Part shown: positions 54,536 to 64,000 of the stretch, in pieces
Layout: each line of letters starts with the position of its first letter
Numbering within the stretch: the first letter of the stretch is position 1
Assembly: GCA_024734495.1 (NCBI GenBank)
Contig: JALMQS010000099.1
Span: forward strand, 94,289,388-94,353,387
Direction of reading: 5' to 3'
Length of the DNA stretch: 64,000 bases
From: Forficula auricularia
Taxonomy: Eukaryota; Arthropoda; Insecta; Dermaptera; Forficulidae
Position numbers and translations under genes: made by a program
Notes under the pieces: generated by a model
Databases searched by the model: none
Seen by the model: only the letters and a program-made list of their open reading frames with translations
What the model was told of the DNA's origin: nothing

Positions 54536-56369
54536 TAAAATCTTAGATTTTTGACCTTAATTAAATTCTTTCTTGATTTATTTGATTTTCACCGTGAGTT
54601 GTATTTTTGAAAAAAAAAAACATCTCGTCGCCTTAGAGAGTAAACCTGCTAACCCACAACAAGTAAATTTTACAGGTCAGAGAAAAATCAAACAAAATTT
54701 AATATTGTTGTTATGGAAAAAACTATTTTTCCCATTTCTTTTCTACAACTTAGGATCGTAATTTTGCTGCATCTCTTTTTATTTTGAACGGTATTAAAAT
54801 GTCATATATGATAAAAAATTGAGTTAGCAAGTTTTCACTCTAAGTCGACGGACTAATTTTCAAAAAAAGATAAGCTATTCAAACCTTAGAGATAATTATT
54901 AAAAAAAATATTTATTTTTTATCATGTTATCTGAAGTATCCCTCTAAAAATTTTAATTATAATCGGCCTTTTTTTAATTAAATACACTTTAACCGACAGT
55001 GTGAGAATAAGCCTCCAAAGTGGCTCAGTTTTGTACCTCCAGCGGTGAGAAGTGTCTTAATTTAAAATTATGAAAAAACTTCCTCATCCTTTCTTCATCA
55101 GCGATAAATAAATTGGAATTTAGATATCTCAAATATTTCGAGAAAATAAGAGCATGAAACCCGAGGAATGACTCGCATTTGGTCGCTTTGTTTTATTTTC
55201 ATCATGGGTGGTCATAACCATAAATATCTTCATTTATATCATTACCAATTCAAAAGATTCGAATATAAGAAATATTGCATTTTCTTTTCCTTATTTACTC
55301 CCTTCAATTTCTTTGATTTATTCTCTTTAAATATCAGAAGCGTTGACATTGCCTAAATCAAGGCGAGCTAGGAAACTTCAATAATTTAACTGGTAAAAGA
55401 ATCTAAAATTTTATTAGATTTTAGAGGGCATTGAATATATACATTTGACATTGATTCAAAAAATATTTCTATAATAATAAAGATAATGTAAGCTACTTGT
55501 TTTTGATAATACCTACTCAGAGGTTAACTAAAAGTATATGAATATAAATATGTTTAAAAATCCATTATTAGTCACTTTAAAGTTGAATAGAAATAAAAAT
55601 GAATGTTTATATAGTTATTTTATCAGGGAGTTAATTCAAATGCCTTCATCATCAGTCATTTATTTTATAAAACGTTTAAAAACGATTACATCATTTAAAT
55701 TTAATGAATATAACAAACAAAAGAAATATTGATAATGCAAGGCTATTAAAATACTATATTAGGTTTGAAATCTAATTTATATGTTTTATTAATATTTTTT
55801 GTAATAATAAAACGTAACAAATAAATTTAAGTTAATTGATGACTGTTAGCCTAGAGTACTCATTAGAGTATATATTATTATTACAGGAAAATAGGAATTC
55901 TTTCGGATTTATAAAAAAGATCAAAGCGAACAAGTACATTTGCTACCAATGACTTACCATTTAATATTATTTACCTATATTTTATTTAAATTATTTTTAA
56001 TTAGAAATTTATTCATTTTTTTCTACTTATGAGCGCCCTTGGACCAGGTGTCTGGTAAATGAGCCATTCACTATCGTATTTTTAGTGAATTACCATTTTT
56101 ATAAGCTATATATTTATATATATTTTTCTTTCCTTTAAATCGGATGACATTTACGGAAATTAACTTTTTGAAGTCTTATATTTACAATAAGATCAATTCG
56201 CCTTTTATTTTTTTAATTCTAGTTAGAAGTGAAAGTTAATATCTTTAATTAGAGCGCAATTAAATAAAAACTCCGATTTGTATTACTTTGAATTTTCCAG
56301 AATATTTTGGTCTGCCTGATTGTAAGCTTAGTAAATTTAAAAGGTTAAATCTCAGAGAAAGAAAATACA
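54536..56369. other. AT-rich intergenic
   Basis: The frames at 54573-54761, 55168-55356 and 55538-55732 show no recognised domain or splice context. No repeats were recognised. Confidence 0.35.
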
Positions 56370-56575
56370 AAATTCAAGTAAGTTATAGGGTTGATAAAAT
56401 CACAGTAAAGTTCACAAAGAGAAACAAAGAGGTTGTTTGCTTGATGCAAATAAACATACACACATATATATCGAGATGATATATCTGTATATATATATAT
56501 ATATTATTTATTTGTTTGAGACTATATTTTCGAAGACTTGGTCTTCATCATCAGTCTTTTTTTAAGTAAAGTTCT
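56370..56575 (-). repeat. Dispersed repeat, inverted copy of 19376-19700
   Basis: Carries the same motif at 56520-56554 and the shared TTCACAAAGAGAAACAAAGAGG block and TA-rich tract. Confidence 0.65.
56520..56554 (-). ncRNA. Hammerhead-ribozyme-like motif, pair of 19386-19420
   Basis: CTGATGA, an extra T, hairpin GAAGAC/GTCTTC with loop CAA, GAAA, ATATA, GTC. Where the 19386 copy has a G-T wobble in the stem, this one has an A-T pair. The stem III closing pair is weakened (GAAAA instead of GAAAC). Confidence 0.35.
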
Positions 56576-57083
56576 TGTTCAATTCGGTCTACCTGAAACA
56601 TCGCTTTTAAAAAATTTTTTTATTTATGGCAGGAATCAAGAATTATATCTTGTTTGTGAATAATTTTTATAAATATTGTATGTTCACAAGTTTCCACCCT
56701 TTTACACGAGGCATATTAATTTTTTCTTATTCCTTTCTTTTTCGGTACACTCAGTGAGTAAAATGAATTAATTATTTTAAAAATGTTATTGTTTAAACTA
56801 AAAACAAATGATATGATAAAAAATATTTGTGAGCCTCATCCACATAAGCTCACGGAAGAAGTGAAACTTGTTTAGCCGTAGATGTTATTTGTACATAACT
56901 ACCAAAAAGTTTATTCCTCTTAAAAAATCACGCTCCAGAGACATATCTAATATCTTAAAAAATTTGTATGTAAAATTAGTAATGAAGCTGTTGAAGCTTT
57001 TATTTTTGTGATTAATTTGATTAAAGTTTAAATTTTTTGTATGTAAAATTTTAATTATTTTTTTGAAGGTGTTAAATATATAT
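56576..57083. other. AT-rich intergenic
   Basis: Nothing recognised. Confidence 0.35.
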
Positions 57084-57690
57084 TTATGTTATGTTATTTT
57101 TAAATATAATATTATTATATTTAATGTTTAGTTTTTTTATACAGTATTTTGGACTAAGTATTTCTATTTGTCGATTTAGCCGTAGGTATTTAAATTTTTT
57201 CACACATTCAATAGAAATTGAATTGCTCTCAATATCCATATCTTCACCATCGTCTCCGATTAGTAGATATATATTTAATTTTATCATAGTTTATTTCTAG
57301 GTCCCATTTTTTATATTCTTCTACTAGTTCTCGAAGCATATAATTGATACCTTCTTCATCTTCGGCCAAAATGACCTGGTCGTTTGCAAATAGGAGGGTA
57401 TACAAGTTGGACTCCCCGATGTCTACTCCCATACGGGAGCATTTTCTTCGACAGTTGATTAGGGCTTCTTGGATGTATATTTTAAATAAGGTGGGGGTAA
57501 ACAGCACACCTGCCTCAATCCTTTAGATGTTTTAATTTCTTTTCAGATTCTGCCACTTCATTTCACCAAACTTATACCCTCTTTATTTACCTGCAGAGCT
57601 TCCCAGAGTTTTTTATTGGCACTGTGTCATATGCTTTCTTCAGATCTACGAAGATTGAAGAAGGACTTCTCTCGGTTTCGCGATAAAACC
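57084..57690 (-). pseudogene. RTE-like reverse transcriptase palm fragment
   Basis: In three frames on the - strand: around 57610-57690 FYRETERSP...IFVDLKKAYDTVP (palm motif A with its Asp), then 57244-57507 LFKIYIQEALINCRRK, TLLFANDQVILAEDEEGINY (the FADD motif with the first catalytic Asp changed to Asn) and YKKWDLEINYDKIKYIS, then 57084-57287 DIESNSISIECVKKFKYL. This order is that of non-LTR reverse transcriptases. Frameshifts and the Asn substitution make it inactive. Confidence 0.85.
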
Positions 57691-58039
57691 TAAAATAAAT
57701 TCTTAATTCTCATTAAATATATTTTTCTTTTTAATTAGTTACTTATCTGATGAATTAGTAATGTAATTGAATATTTTGCATATTTTGCATATGCAGTGGC
57801 GGATCACCGCACAGGCGCAAGAAGCGCGCGCTTGGGGCCTCAGAATCTGAGGGGCCTCAAAAATAAAGCATACTTTTAATTTTTTCGCGTTTTTTAATTC
57901 TGTTTTCTCAATACATGTGTAGTTGTAAGTTCTACCGCATAATTTAAATTTGATTGCTCACTGGTCAGTCATCGTCCACACGGCGGTGGAATATACTCAT
58001 GAACAGTATGCCACATAATAAATTCCAACATATTAAAAG

Positions 58040-58981
58040 AATAATAGATACTAGATGGGCATCAAGAGCAGACGAAATTTCAGCACTGAAATCTAATTAA
58101 CAAAATCTAAAAGAAGCCCTGATTCAAATTAGTATGTCCGATAATGAAAAACCGATGAGTAAATTAGAGGCAAAGAAGTTATCAGAATATTTTGATGAAT
58201 ACGAAACAGCCTCATTAACAGTTTTATGGGATAAGTTACTACAACGAATAAATAGTACCAGTAAATCATTACAAGATATCCAGTACAATTTATTGTTGGG
58301 CACAAATCTTATGGAATTTCTTTCCAATTTATCATGGAAGTCAGAAACGTGCATAATGTTATTTGTGACGTACTCATTTCAGAAATATCTAGAAGAAGCA
58401 GTGAGGTACTAAAAGATTTTCAATTCTTTTTCAATTTTAAAATAACCGATATGGAGTTTAATGAATGTGTAGCAAGAACATCTGCAAAATATAAGGAAGA
58501 TATTGACATTCGCTATTTCAAAGATGAAATTCTTCATTTCATTTCAATCATAAAGGGAGAAAACGTCATTAATCCTGTTGACATTTATAAATTATTAATT
58601 GGGGGTTACAATCAACATTCTCGAATGTAGAAACAATTTTACAAATTTTTCTGACAATACCTATTTGCAACGCCAGTGGTGAACGTTCATTTTCGGTTTT
58701 GAAACGTACGAAAATTATTTATGAAGCTATTGGATAAAAATACTTGGTAGGTTTCACATTAAGATACCAAGTATTTTTATCCAATAATTTTAAAAAATGT
58801 TTCACCAAGTACCAACACCAAATTCCTTAAAAACTATTTATGAAACTCACTAACACAGACACATTTAACTATAACTAATTTATCAATAATGTTTATAGAA
58901 AACGATGTAGTTCAGACTTTAGAATATGACTATAATATTGATAAATTCGCTAAAGTTAAAGCGAGAAAAGTTCTATTTTAA
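58040..58981 (+). pseudogene. hAT transposase remnant
   Basis: Fragments in order: DTRWASRADEISALKSN followed by a stop (about 58050-58100), KLEAKKLSEYFDEYETASLT and LWDKLLQRINSTSKSLQD (58134-58330), then a frameshift, SAKYKEDIDIRYFKDEI and KLLIGGYNQHS (58334-58630), then the conserved C-terminal dimerisation region PICNASGERSFSVLKRTK (58650-58710). After the inserted sequence comes LTITNLSIMFIENDVVQTLE and FAKVKARKVLF, then stop. The N-terminal DNA-binding and first catalytic parts are missing. Confidence 0.88.
58726..58834 (-). mobile_element. Short foldback insertion inside the hAT element
   Basis: A 109-bp insert flanked by direct TATTTATGAA (58716-58725 and 58835-58844). It is the shortened version of the 41839-42083 element: TTGGATAAAAATACTTGGTA and its complement at the ends of a hairpin, with the centre including the hammerhead-like motif deleted. 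Confidence 0.8.
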
Positions 58982-59207
58982 TTTAATTTTATATATAGTA
59001 TGTAATGCAATAATAAATGTAATTTTGTTGTGCGATATTCAAACTATTTTTTTCCATGGTTATTGAATATGTTTTTATTTATTATTGTAATAAACATGCT
59101 CTTTTTGAACATATGTACTTTCAATAAAACGTCACTATTTTACAATCAGTAATGTAGGGGGCCTCAAAATGCTTGATCCGCCACTGTGCATATGAATTAT
59201 ATTAAGC

Positions 59208-59240
59208 CTGACGAAGATGAGTTGATCATTGAAACATGAC
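59208..59240 (+). ncRNA. Hammerhead-like motif, weak
   Basis: CTGACGA at 59208-59214, an extra A, a 5-bp hairpin GATGA/TCATT, GAAACATGAC. No GTC at the expected place and little flanking pairing, so probably a decayed copy. Confidence 0.25.
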
Positions 59241-60256
59241 TAATAAAGAAAGGAGTAAAAAAAAAATAATATCTTTCTAAGACTTTTTGTTTTTTGGGTT
59301 ATGTTGATTATTGAAACCCAGACAGACAGACAAAAAATAGAAATTATGTTTCTCCATATTTCAACAATTTTAAAAACATAAGTAGAAAAATTGAAAATTT
59401 TCCAGTGAATCCAATATTTCGGCAAGCACCGAGTAATTGTATAAAGAAGCAATTTCAGATTAATTGAATATGCTATTATATATTTTAATGCGGACAGTTT
59501 TTTATACGGATGCAAGCACATCAATCTTTAAATATTTTTTTTCAATCTTATGAGTATATTTATATGAGGTACTACATTCATTCACTTGTACTATACAATT
59601 AGAATTTAAATCCTTCAGGTACGCTCTTTTACGAGTGCAGATGAAGCCAAGAGCTATCTATTTATATTGGTGAAACTTTAATTCTCATGTAAAAAGGAAT
59701 TAATAATTTTAAATAAAAATCAAGTTTACGCCCAACACCTGCTTCAGACTGCATAACATATCAACACTGTATACCTACGCAATAAATTAAAATAATAGCC
59801 CGACAGAAGTCAAACTAATATTTTTATTTTATTAATATTTAATTAGTTTTTTTTTTACATACTAGATAAATAGAATATTTACTTTCATATAACATAAGTT
59901 TTTTCATGTTTTATCCGGATCCCACGCTATTTAGAAAATTATTCAAAGAAATTTTTCAAAATTAACTATTCTTATGCAATTTGAGAATCAATTTTAATTA
60001 AATTAGTTCACGATTTATTTATTCGAACATTTGAGTCTTTTATAAATTTTTATAGATACATTTTTAAAAAATAGTAAAAACAACTGTCTTATTTATTTAA
60101 TTAAATAGAAAACTGACACCTGAGTTCAGAACTCTTTATTGTGTCAATTATTATTATTAAAAAATATCACATTAATAAATAAATAAATAAATAAATACAT
60201 ATTAATAAACTTCATACATAGGTGCTGGAATGTTGTTCCCTTTTTTATTCACATAG
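59241..60256. other. AT-rich intergenic
   Basis: The - strand frame at 59240-59524 has no recognised domain. Nothing else was found. Confidence 0.35.
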
Positions 60257-60780
60257 AAGGTCTTGTGGTGAAAATTTTCAGAGGTCTTGGGGAACACTTT
60301 GGTTGTTCAATAATGAAATGAATCACTAAATTCATTTTAATATTTTTATTGTGTTTGCAGTTAACGGGTAGACAATAAGTACATTTTGTATCGCCTAAGC
60401 CCCAGCAATTGTACTGGGTCGCTGCGAAATGCCTATAACAGGTGTTGCAGTTATATAAAGGGCTGGACTTTGCAAAATGGTAGCTATAATGTATTTTTGA
60501 TTCATTTAATTTCGTTTTATTAGTTTTTTCTTTTGCTTTGAATTCTCTGTTGAGTATAGCCAGTTGTTGATTGGCACTATCTTTTTTCTAAATTTTTACA
60601 TGAGTTTTTTTTATCAAAAACAGGTGCTGATGATGCCATCTTAGGGAAAACAAAATGTACATATTGTCCACCCGTTAACTGCAAAACAATAATACTAATA
60701 AAATCAATTTAGTGTTTCATTTCATTATTGAACAACCAAAGTGTTCGCCAGACCTCCGAAAATCTTCAACACAAGACCTT
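60257..60780. mobile_element. Foldback element, 524 bp
   Basis: The arms AAGGTCTTG...AACACTTTGGTTGTTCAATA and the complement at the right pair for about 130 bp, continuing through GTTAACGGGT/ACCCGTTAAC near 60360 and 60675. The 270-bp centre has no coding signal. Confidence 0.8.
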
Positions 60781-61799
60781 AAAGTAATAATCAAATTGAA
60801 AATAAAAAAAATATAAATAAATAAAATACAATACTCAATAGTGCATTGTTAAAAGTTATAGCATCCAGGTTTCAATGATTTTGCTCTTCAAGGTACCAGA
60901 TGAGTAAAACACCCGCACTTATGAAAAGCATATACTATATATTTTCCAATGGAATTATCATTCGAAAGTCCTAAAAGGGTCATTTAATACAAAGATCATT
61001 AATTCATATTTAATTAGTAATTATTTATTAAATAATTTATTTTCTATTTTGCTTCCTTTTTTAAATGAGATGTAAGACATTTAGAGAGGTCAAACAGCTG
61101 GCGGGAGACAGAGCCGAGTGGAGACGGGTAGTTGCGTCAAACCAGTCTTAGGACTGTATACTCAATGATGATGATTTGTAAATGAGTATATTCTCCAGTC
61201 TGGATACCCAGTCACTAGTGAAATAAATTTATAGTTTTCTATTTATTAGGAAATTAGGATATTGTTGACATGTTTAAAGAACAGGTTCCCAAAATGCATC
61301 TTTATCCCATTAGAATTTATTAGCAAGTGAGAATTACGATCCTCTATCTTTGTTAGAAATGAAACGGTTATTCTTCTAGAATATGACCCTTTTGAACCCT
61401 GAAGCAGGAAAGATCATCTGAAACTTCGGTTTCAAAAACAATTATAAAAGAAAAACATTCCAATAAATACCCATTTATTGGAAATCATATTTTTTATTTA
61501 TTTCTGGACTGGCTTCCATCCAATTCTCAGTAGTACCTATAAAATATTGTCAGTATAAAGCTGATCAACGGCTGTTATTTCTAGACTCTGTTTTCGAGAT
61601 AGATACATCATTAAATTAGATATGATGATCACATTAGTAAGGGATTCGACATCGATTTATACTATTTATATAGAATTGTTTAATGCAAATTCCAATTAAT
61701 CTCAAAATCCACAAATTCTTTCTTCTAGAATTCAACTTCTGAGGATTCTTACAATTTTATAACTCATCATTTCTTCTATACCTTATAGTCATCTTCCTT
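60781..61799. other. AT-rich intergenic with decayed repeats
   Basis: 61395-61440 (CCCTGAAGCAGG...GAAACTTCGGTTTC) is a decayed copy of the CTGAAGA...GAAACGTCGGTTT motif and its trailer. 61130-61180 matches 43970-44010. Confidence 0.4.
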
Positions 61800-62245
61800 G
61801 CTATTTTGTCCTTCATAATATTTTGGCGTGGGATTAATTTGATTCTCATCTAATACTTGAGGAATAACAATTCTACATTAGGTTTTTGACGTTTCGATTA
61901 TTATTGGTAACCATTGCTGAAGACATGGAGGAATCGACTTAAAATCAAAAATAACGATCGATTCTTATCTAATACTATAGGAATAACCTTATTGAATTCC
62001 ATTTTTGATGTTTTGACTATTAATGGCAACTTCTACTGAAAACGGGGAAGAATCGACTTAAAATCAAAAAGACTAAATTCTTTTTTGGTAAACAACTCAA
62101 GCTTGAGATTATTTTTGAATTAATGTCAACATGAACTACAAATTGCAAGTGATATCTGATTAATAATAAAGGAACAAACATATTAATATTTCAAATGAAT
62201 TTGGATAAAGTTTAGCAACGATCCGTTGCAGTTTATTTTTTCTTT
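61800..62245. repeat. Fragments of the ACTTTATCCAATGC foldback family
   Basis: Two imperfect tandem pieces around GATCGATTCTTATCTAATAC and AGGAATAAC (61845 and 61965), then AGTGATATCTGATTA...CATATTAATATTTCAAA and GCAACGATCCGTTGCAGTTTATTTT, matching the inner arm of 13234-15044. Confidence 0.55.
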
Positions 62246-63592
62246 GCCTTTAATGGTTGAAAATATCTAAAAATGTGAAGAAAAAATAATTTTCAAAAAA
62301 AAAATTTCTGTCTTAATTCGGAGGGCTTTCTTTTTACTATCAAAATGTTTGTATTTCGACAATGAAGAAGCAAGTGTGGGCTTTATAGATTCAGAAATTA
62401 TATTTCAAAATTACAAGCAAAAATCGGTATTTGAGGATTTCGAACGGTTGCAGCTAATAATCTGAAATCTCGATCATACCTCGTAATGCAACTCTATAAG
62501 TTTCAGCTTATTAACTCAAAAAGTAGTTTCAACTTAATATGGTAACTCAAAACTTCCACTAACAAAATTAATAAAATAAATTAACAAGATTTACTTAGAG
62601 CGTACCGAAACTTGAAAAAGGGAAAATAATTTGAAAAGTGAAAGAGTCTTTTAACCATGACCCTCAATTATGGTCTGTATTCTTCATGCTCATTAAGTTT
62701 ATTCAATTAGTGTTTCACCTTCTTGATTTCTTATCTTTAAAAATAAAAAGATCGTAAATTCTAGTTTTGGTTCGATGTGCCAATTCAATTTTCATAAATT
62801 TCGGACATCTTAAACAGTCCTCAGCAATGTGATTTGTCAATGAATTCTGGTACAACCTATGCAATTGAATACAGCCATGTTCGGATCTAGAAGATATTGG
62901 TTAGATGTGTGATATCTCAACTTATGGTTAGATGACATTTATAATTTAAAATAAGAATAAAACAATATTTTAAATCTGATTTTTTTTATCGGATAATTCC
63001 CTTTCCTATTAATTTACTAAATAATTCAATACTTAATTTATAACGATAGTATTTTCTTATTGGATTTTTTTCCTATTCAACAATTTCCTTTTCTTCAGCA
63101 CTTGATTGCTTCAAATCAAAATTGGTATTATTGACCACCTCATTCTTTTTCTTCATTGAATTGCAATAATACATTTTGATTTCATTGGTGATTGGACTTT
63201 TTTTTATCATTCAAAATGAACCAAATAATTTCCTGTTCTTTTAATCGCATTGTTTTTATCTATAAATATAGCTATATTAAATATTTTTCATTCTGAAATC
63301 ATATTCCTGGTTGATCATAACTCGAATTATTTTTGGTTCGTGAAATTCTCTTCTGAACTGATTGATCTTCCACTTTCATTTTAACAGTTGAAAACTTTGT
63401 TAAATCAACCACGAATTGAGATAAATAAATAGAATAAAGATTGTAAGATGGCAAGTCAATATTTTTTATAGAGTCATTATATAAATACTTCCTCAAGCCA
63501 AGGGCTTTTATGAAATAGATCATTGTATGTCAACACAATATGTAAATAACCTCTTGATGGTTTTTAAATTCTCCATTACAAAGAATATGTAA
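62246..63592. other. AT-rich intergenic
   Basis: No repeats or exons recognised. Confidence 0.35.
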
Positions 63593-63787
63593 TCAATTAT
63601 ATTCCGAAATTGGCTCGAATTTTTCAAAACGCTTGTAAAAAACGAAGAACTTCGCCCCGCGGCTTCCGCGCCGGATGCTCTCAAATGGACCGTGGCCAAT
63701 CTCCTTTGCGTGATGTTCTCTTCTCTCAAAGCCGATGGTCCAGAACATCAACATCTCGGTGGTTTCTTATTGCCGACAATTTACTAG
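63593..63787 (+). CDS. Possible coding exon or processed fragment, unknown protein
   Basis: A 64-codon open run without Met, in a stretch far less AT-rich than anything nearby (63645-63775). It reads through FRNWLEFFKTLVKNEELRP, SAPDALKWTVANLLCVMFSS and LKADGPEHQHLGGFLLPTIY to a TAG at 63785-63787. The composition and hydrophobic pattern look like a folded helical protein. The preceding in-frame stop (TAA at 63590) and a poor acceptor leave its boundaries unclear. It may be the C-terminal exon of a + strand gene or a captured gene fragment. I recognise no family. Confidence 0.45.
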   Translation, partial: SIIFRNWLEFFKTLVKNEELRPAASAPDALKWTVANLLCVMFSSLKADGPEHQHLGGFLLPTIY

Positions 63788-64000
63788 CAAAGGTTCGCTC
63801 GCACGCAGGAAGACATTAATCTTTTAAAAGCGAGAAATGCTTGATACAGATTATTATTATATGTATAGTCAGAGGAGGGAAAAAAGCGAGAGAGGAAAAG
63901 GGTGATTGCCTTCTACGTTTTTTTAGAGCTCTTTGATGGGATATTCATTCTTCTATGAAAATTAATAGGTTTAAAAGCCCGGAATTAATCTTTATGTAAT
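63788..64000. other. Window end, nothing recognised
   Basis: AT-rich with one GA-rich piece (63870-63905). Confidence 0.35.

Larger units (their letters stand above)
57794..59186 (+). mobile_element. hAT transposon, degenerate, exact 8-bp TSD
   Basis: Terminal inverted repeats start CAGTGGCGGATCA on both sides, with GGGGCCTCA blocks just inside, and are flanked by identical TGCATATG at 57786-57793 and 59187-59194. At 1393 bp it is too short for a full hAT transposase. It carries internal parts of one and was hit by another insertion at 58726-58834. Confidence 0.93.

Overview
This window looks like nuclear DNA from an insect (possibly another arthropod). It is strongly AT-rich, has short coding exons separated by kilobase-sized introns, and is packed with transposable-element debris. 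The one host gene I can reconstruct with confidence is the 3' part of a group III chitinase, the Cht7 type: two GH18 catalytic domains followed by one C-terminal chitin-binding domain. Ten exons on the + strand (7352-7475, 9281-9590, 11723-11961, 16908-17101, 17185-17402, 18795-19090, 19985-20132, 21988-22296, 24292-24493, 27677-27897) join in one open frame of 752 codons plus a stop. All nine junctions have GT...AG ends and compatible phases. The 5' part of the gene lies upstream of base 1: the membrane-anchored N-terminus and the first half of catalytic domain 1, including its catalytic glutamate motif. The intron entering the window is therefore longer than 7.3 kb. I cannot name the insect order from the sequence alone.

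Bases 1-7351 are intron filled with DNA-transposon derivatives: a palindromic element at 2432-3081, a piggyBac-type MITE with TTAA target duplications at 5360-5908, and a hAT-type element with an exact 8-bp duplication at 5950-6881. The introns at 7476-27676 hold further hAT-type MITEs (15651-15924, 18378-18688, 21226-21580), a pogo/Tigger-like MITE (22325-22864), several long foldback elements, a non-LTR reverse transcriptase fragment (25178-25860, - strand) and a broken mariner (26039-27328, - strand).

Downstream of the gene (27898 onward) there is first about 2.3 kb of AT-rich sequence without recognisable repeats, possibly a long 3' UTR. After that comes about 34 kb of nested repeats: a second reverse transcriptase fragment, RTE-like endonuclease and reverse transcriptase pieces, a hAT element with transposase remnants that was itself hit by another insertion, SINE-like units, a 20-bp minisatellite, a possible solo LTR with a TATA box, and many foldback elements. 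Two short stretches (35845-35954 and 63593-63787) look like isolated coding exons of genes I do not recognise.

The most interesting non-genic signal is a small motif repeated in many otherwise different foldback elements. It reads CTGANGA, one extra base, a GC-richer hairpin, GAAA, then a short palindrome or hairpin and usually GTC, with flanks that often pair. This is the layout of a type I hammerhead self-cleaving ribozyme with a minimal stem III, apart from the extra base. Several copies keep the hairpins although their bases differ.
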